DNA from: Mucilaginibacter sp. UBA4741
Lineage (GTDB): Bacteria > Bacteroidota > Bacteroidia > Sphingobacteriales > Sphingobacteriaceae
Assembly: GCA_002403905.1 (NCBI GenBank)
Contig: DHIR01000173.1
Coordinates: 1 to 7,155, forward strand
Direction: 5' to 3'
DNA: 7,155 nucleotides
Shown: positions 7,087-7,155 of the stretch, piece after piece
Layout of the letters: the number at the start of each line of letters is the position of its first letter
Position numbering within the stretch: position 1 is the first letter of the stretch
Translations under genes and position numbers: made by a program
Notes under the pieces: generated by a model
What the model was told of the DNA's origin: nothing
The model's database searches: none
The model's input: the letters and a program-made list of their open reading frames with translations, nothing else

Positions 7087-7114
7087 CAAGAATCAAGAGA
7101 CAAGAAACAAGACT
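7087..7114. repeat. Tandem heptamers (CAAGAnn x4) between cimA and leuB
   Basis: Four consecutive 7-bp units follow the cimA stop after a 3-base gap: CAAGAAT, CAAGAGA, CAAGAAA and CAAGACT. An inverted arm is not seen before the next ATG at 7139. It looks like one arm, or a remnant, of the same heptamer-built design found at 1967-2041 and 4680-4755, with a different unit sequence. Confidence 0.7.
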
Positions 7115-7138
7115 TATACAATTATACTATAAAATAAA

Positions 7139-7155
7139 ATGAAACTTAATATCGC
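7139..7155 (+). CDS. leuB: Probable 3-isopropylmalate dehydrogenase, first codons only
   Basis: ATG 7139, after an A/T-rich leader, opens a frame reading MKLNI plus a partial codon that runs off the right edge. Bacteroidota LeuB proteins often begin MKLNIA before the GDGIGPE motif, and leuB is the expected missing partner of leuA, leuC and leuD. LeuB oxidises 3-isopropylmalate (and 3-methylmalate in the citramalate route) with NAD+. With only 17 bases in view, the call is mainly from context. Confidence 0.55.

Overview
The window is part of a branched-chain amino acid (BCAA) biosynthesis operon, with every gene on the + strand. It most likely comes from a Bacteroidota genome, probably Sphingobacteriales (Mucilaginibacter/Pedobacter-like). 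That assignment rests on A-rich leaders without Shine-Dalgarno sequences, moderate GC, the sequence type of IlvC, LeuA and CimA, and intergenic repeats of a style I associate with that order. The genus is an inference.

Layout: the 3' end of a probable ilvN (1-128); a 102-bp palindromic GC-rich element framed by an exact 18-bp direct repeat (111-248); a small class I SAM-dependent methyltransferase (251-832); ilvC (902-1960); a short leuA without a regulatory domain (2068-3252); leuC (3269-4675); leuD (4764-5360); a second condensing enzyme of the Leptospira citramalate synthase type with a regulatory domain, called cimA here (5566-7083); and the first codons of a probable leuB (7139-7155). 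No stretch over 300 bases lacks a gene. The largest gap, 5361-5565, holds two hairpins.

How the genes work together: IlvN would regulate acetohydroxyacid synthase, and IlvC carries out the next step shared by valine, leucine and isoleucine. LeuA commits 2-ketoisovalerate to leucine, LeuCD isomerises the product and LeuB oxidises it. If the second synthase makes citramalate from pyruvate, the same LeuCD and LeuB would also supply 2-ketobutyrate for isoleucine, which gives one operon for all three amino acids. The methyltransferase has no obvious role in this pathway.

The most unusual non-coding signal is that almost every gene junction except leuA-leuC carries a repeat, mostly from different families. 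Three of them (ilvC-leuA, leuC-leuD, cimA-leuB) share one design despite different sequences: tandem 7-bp units, arranged as two inverted arms in the two elements seen whole. Two of these repeats also supply false upstream start codons for leuA and leuD.
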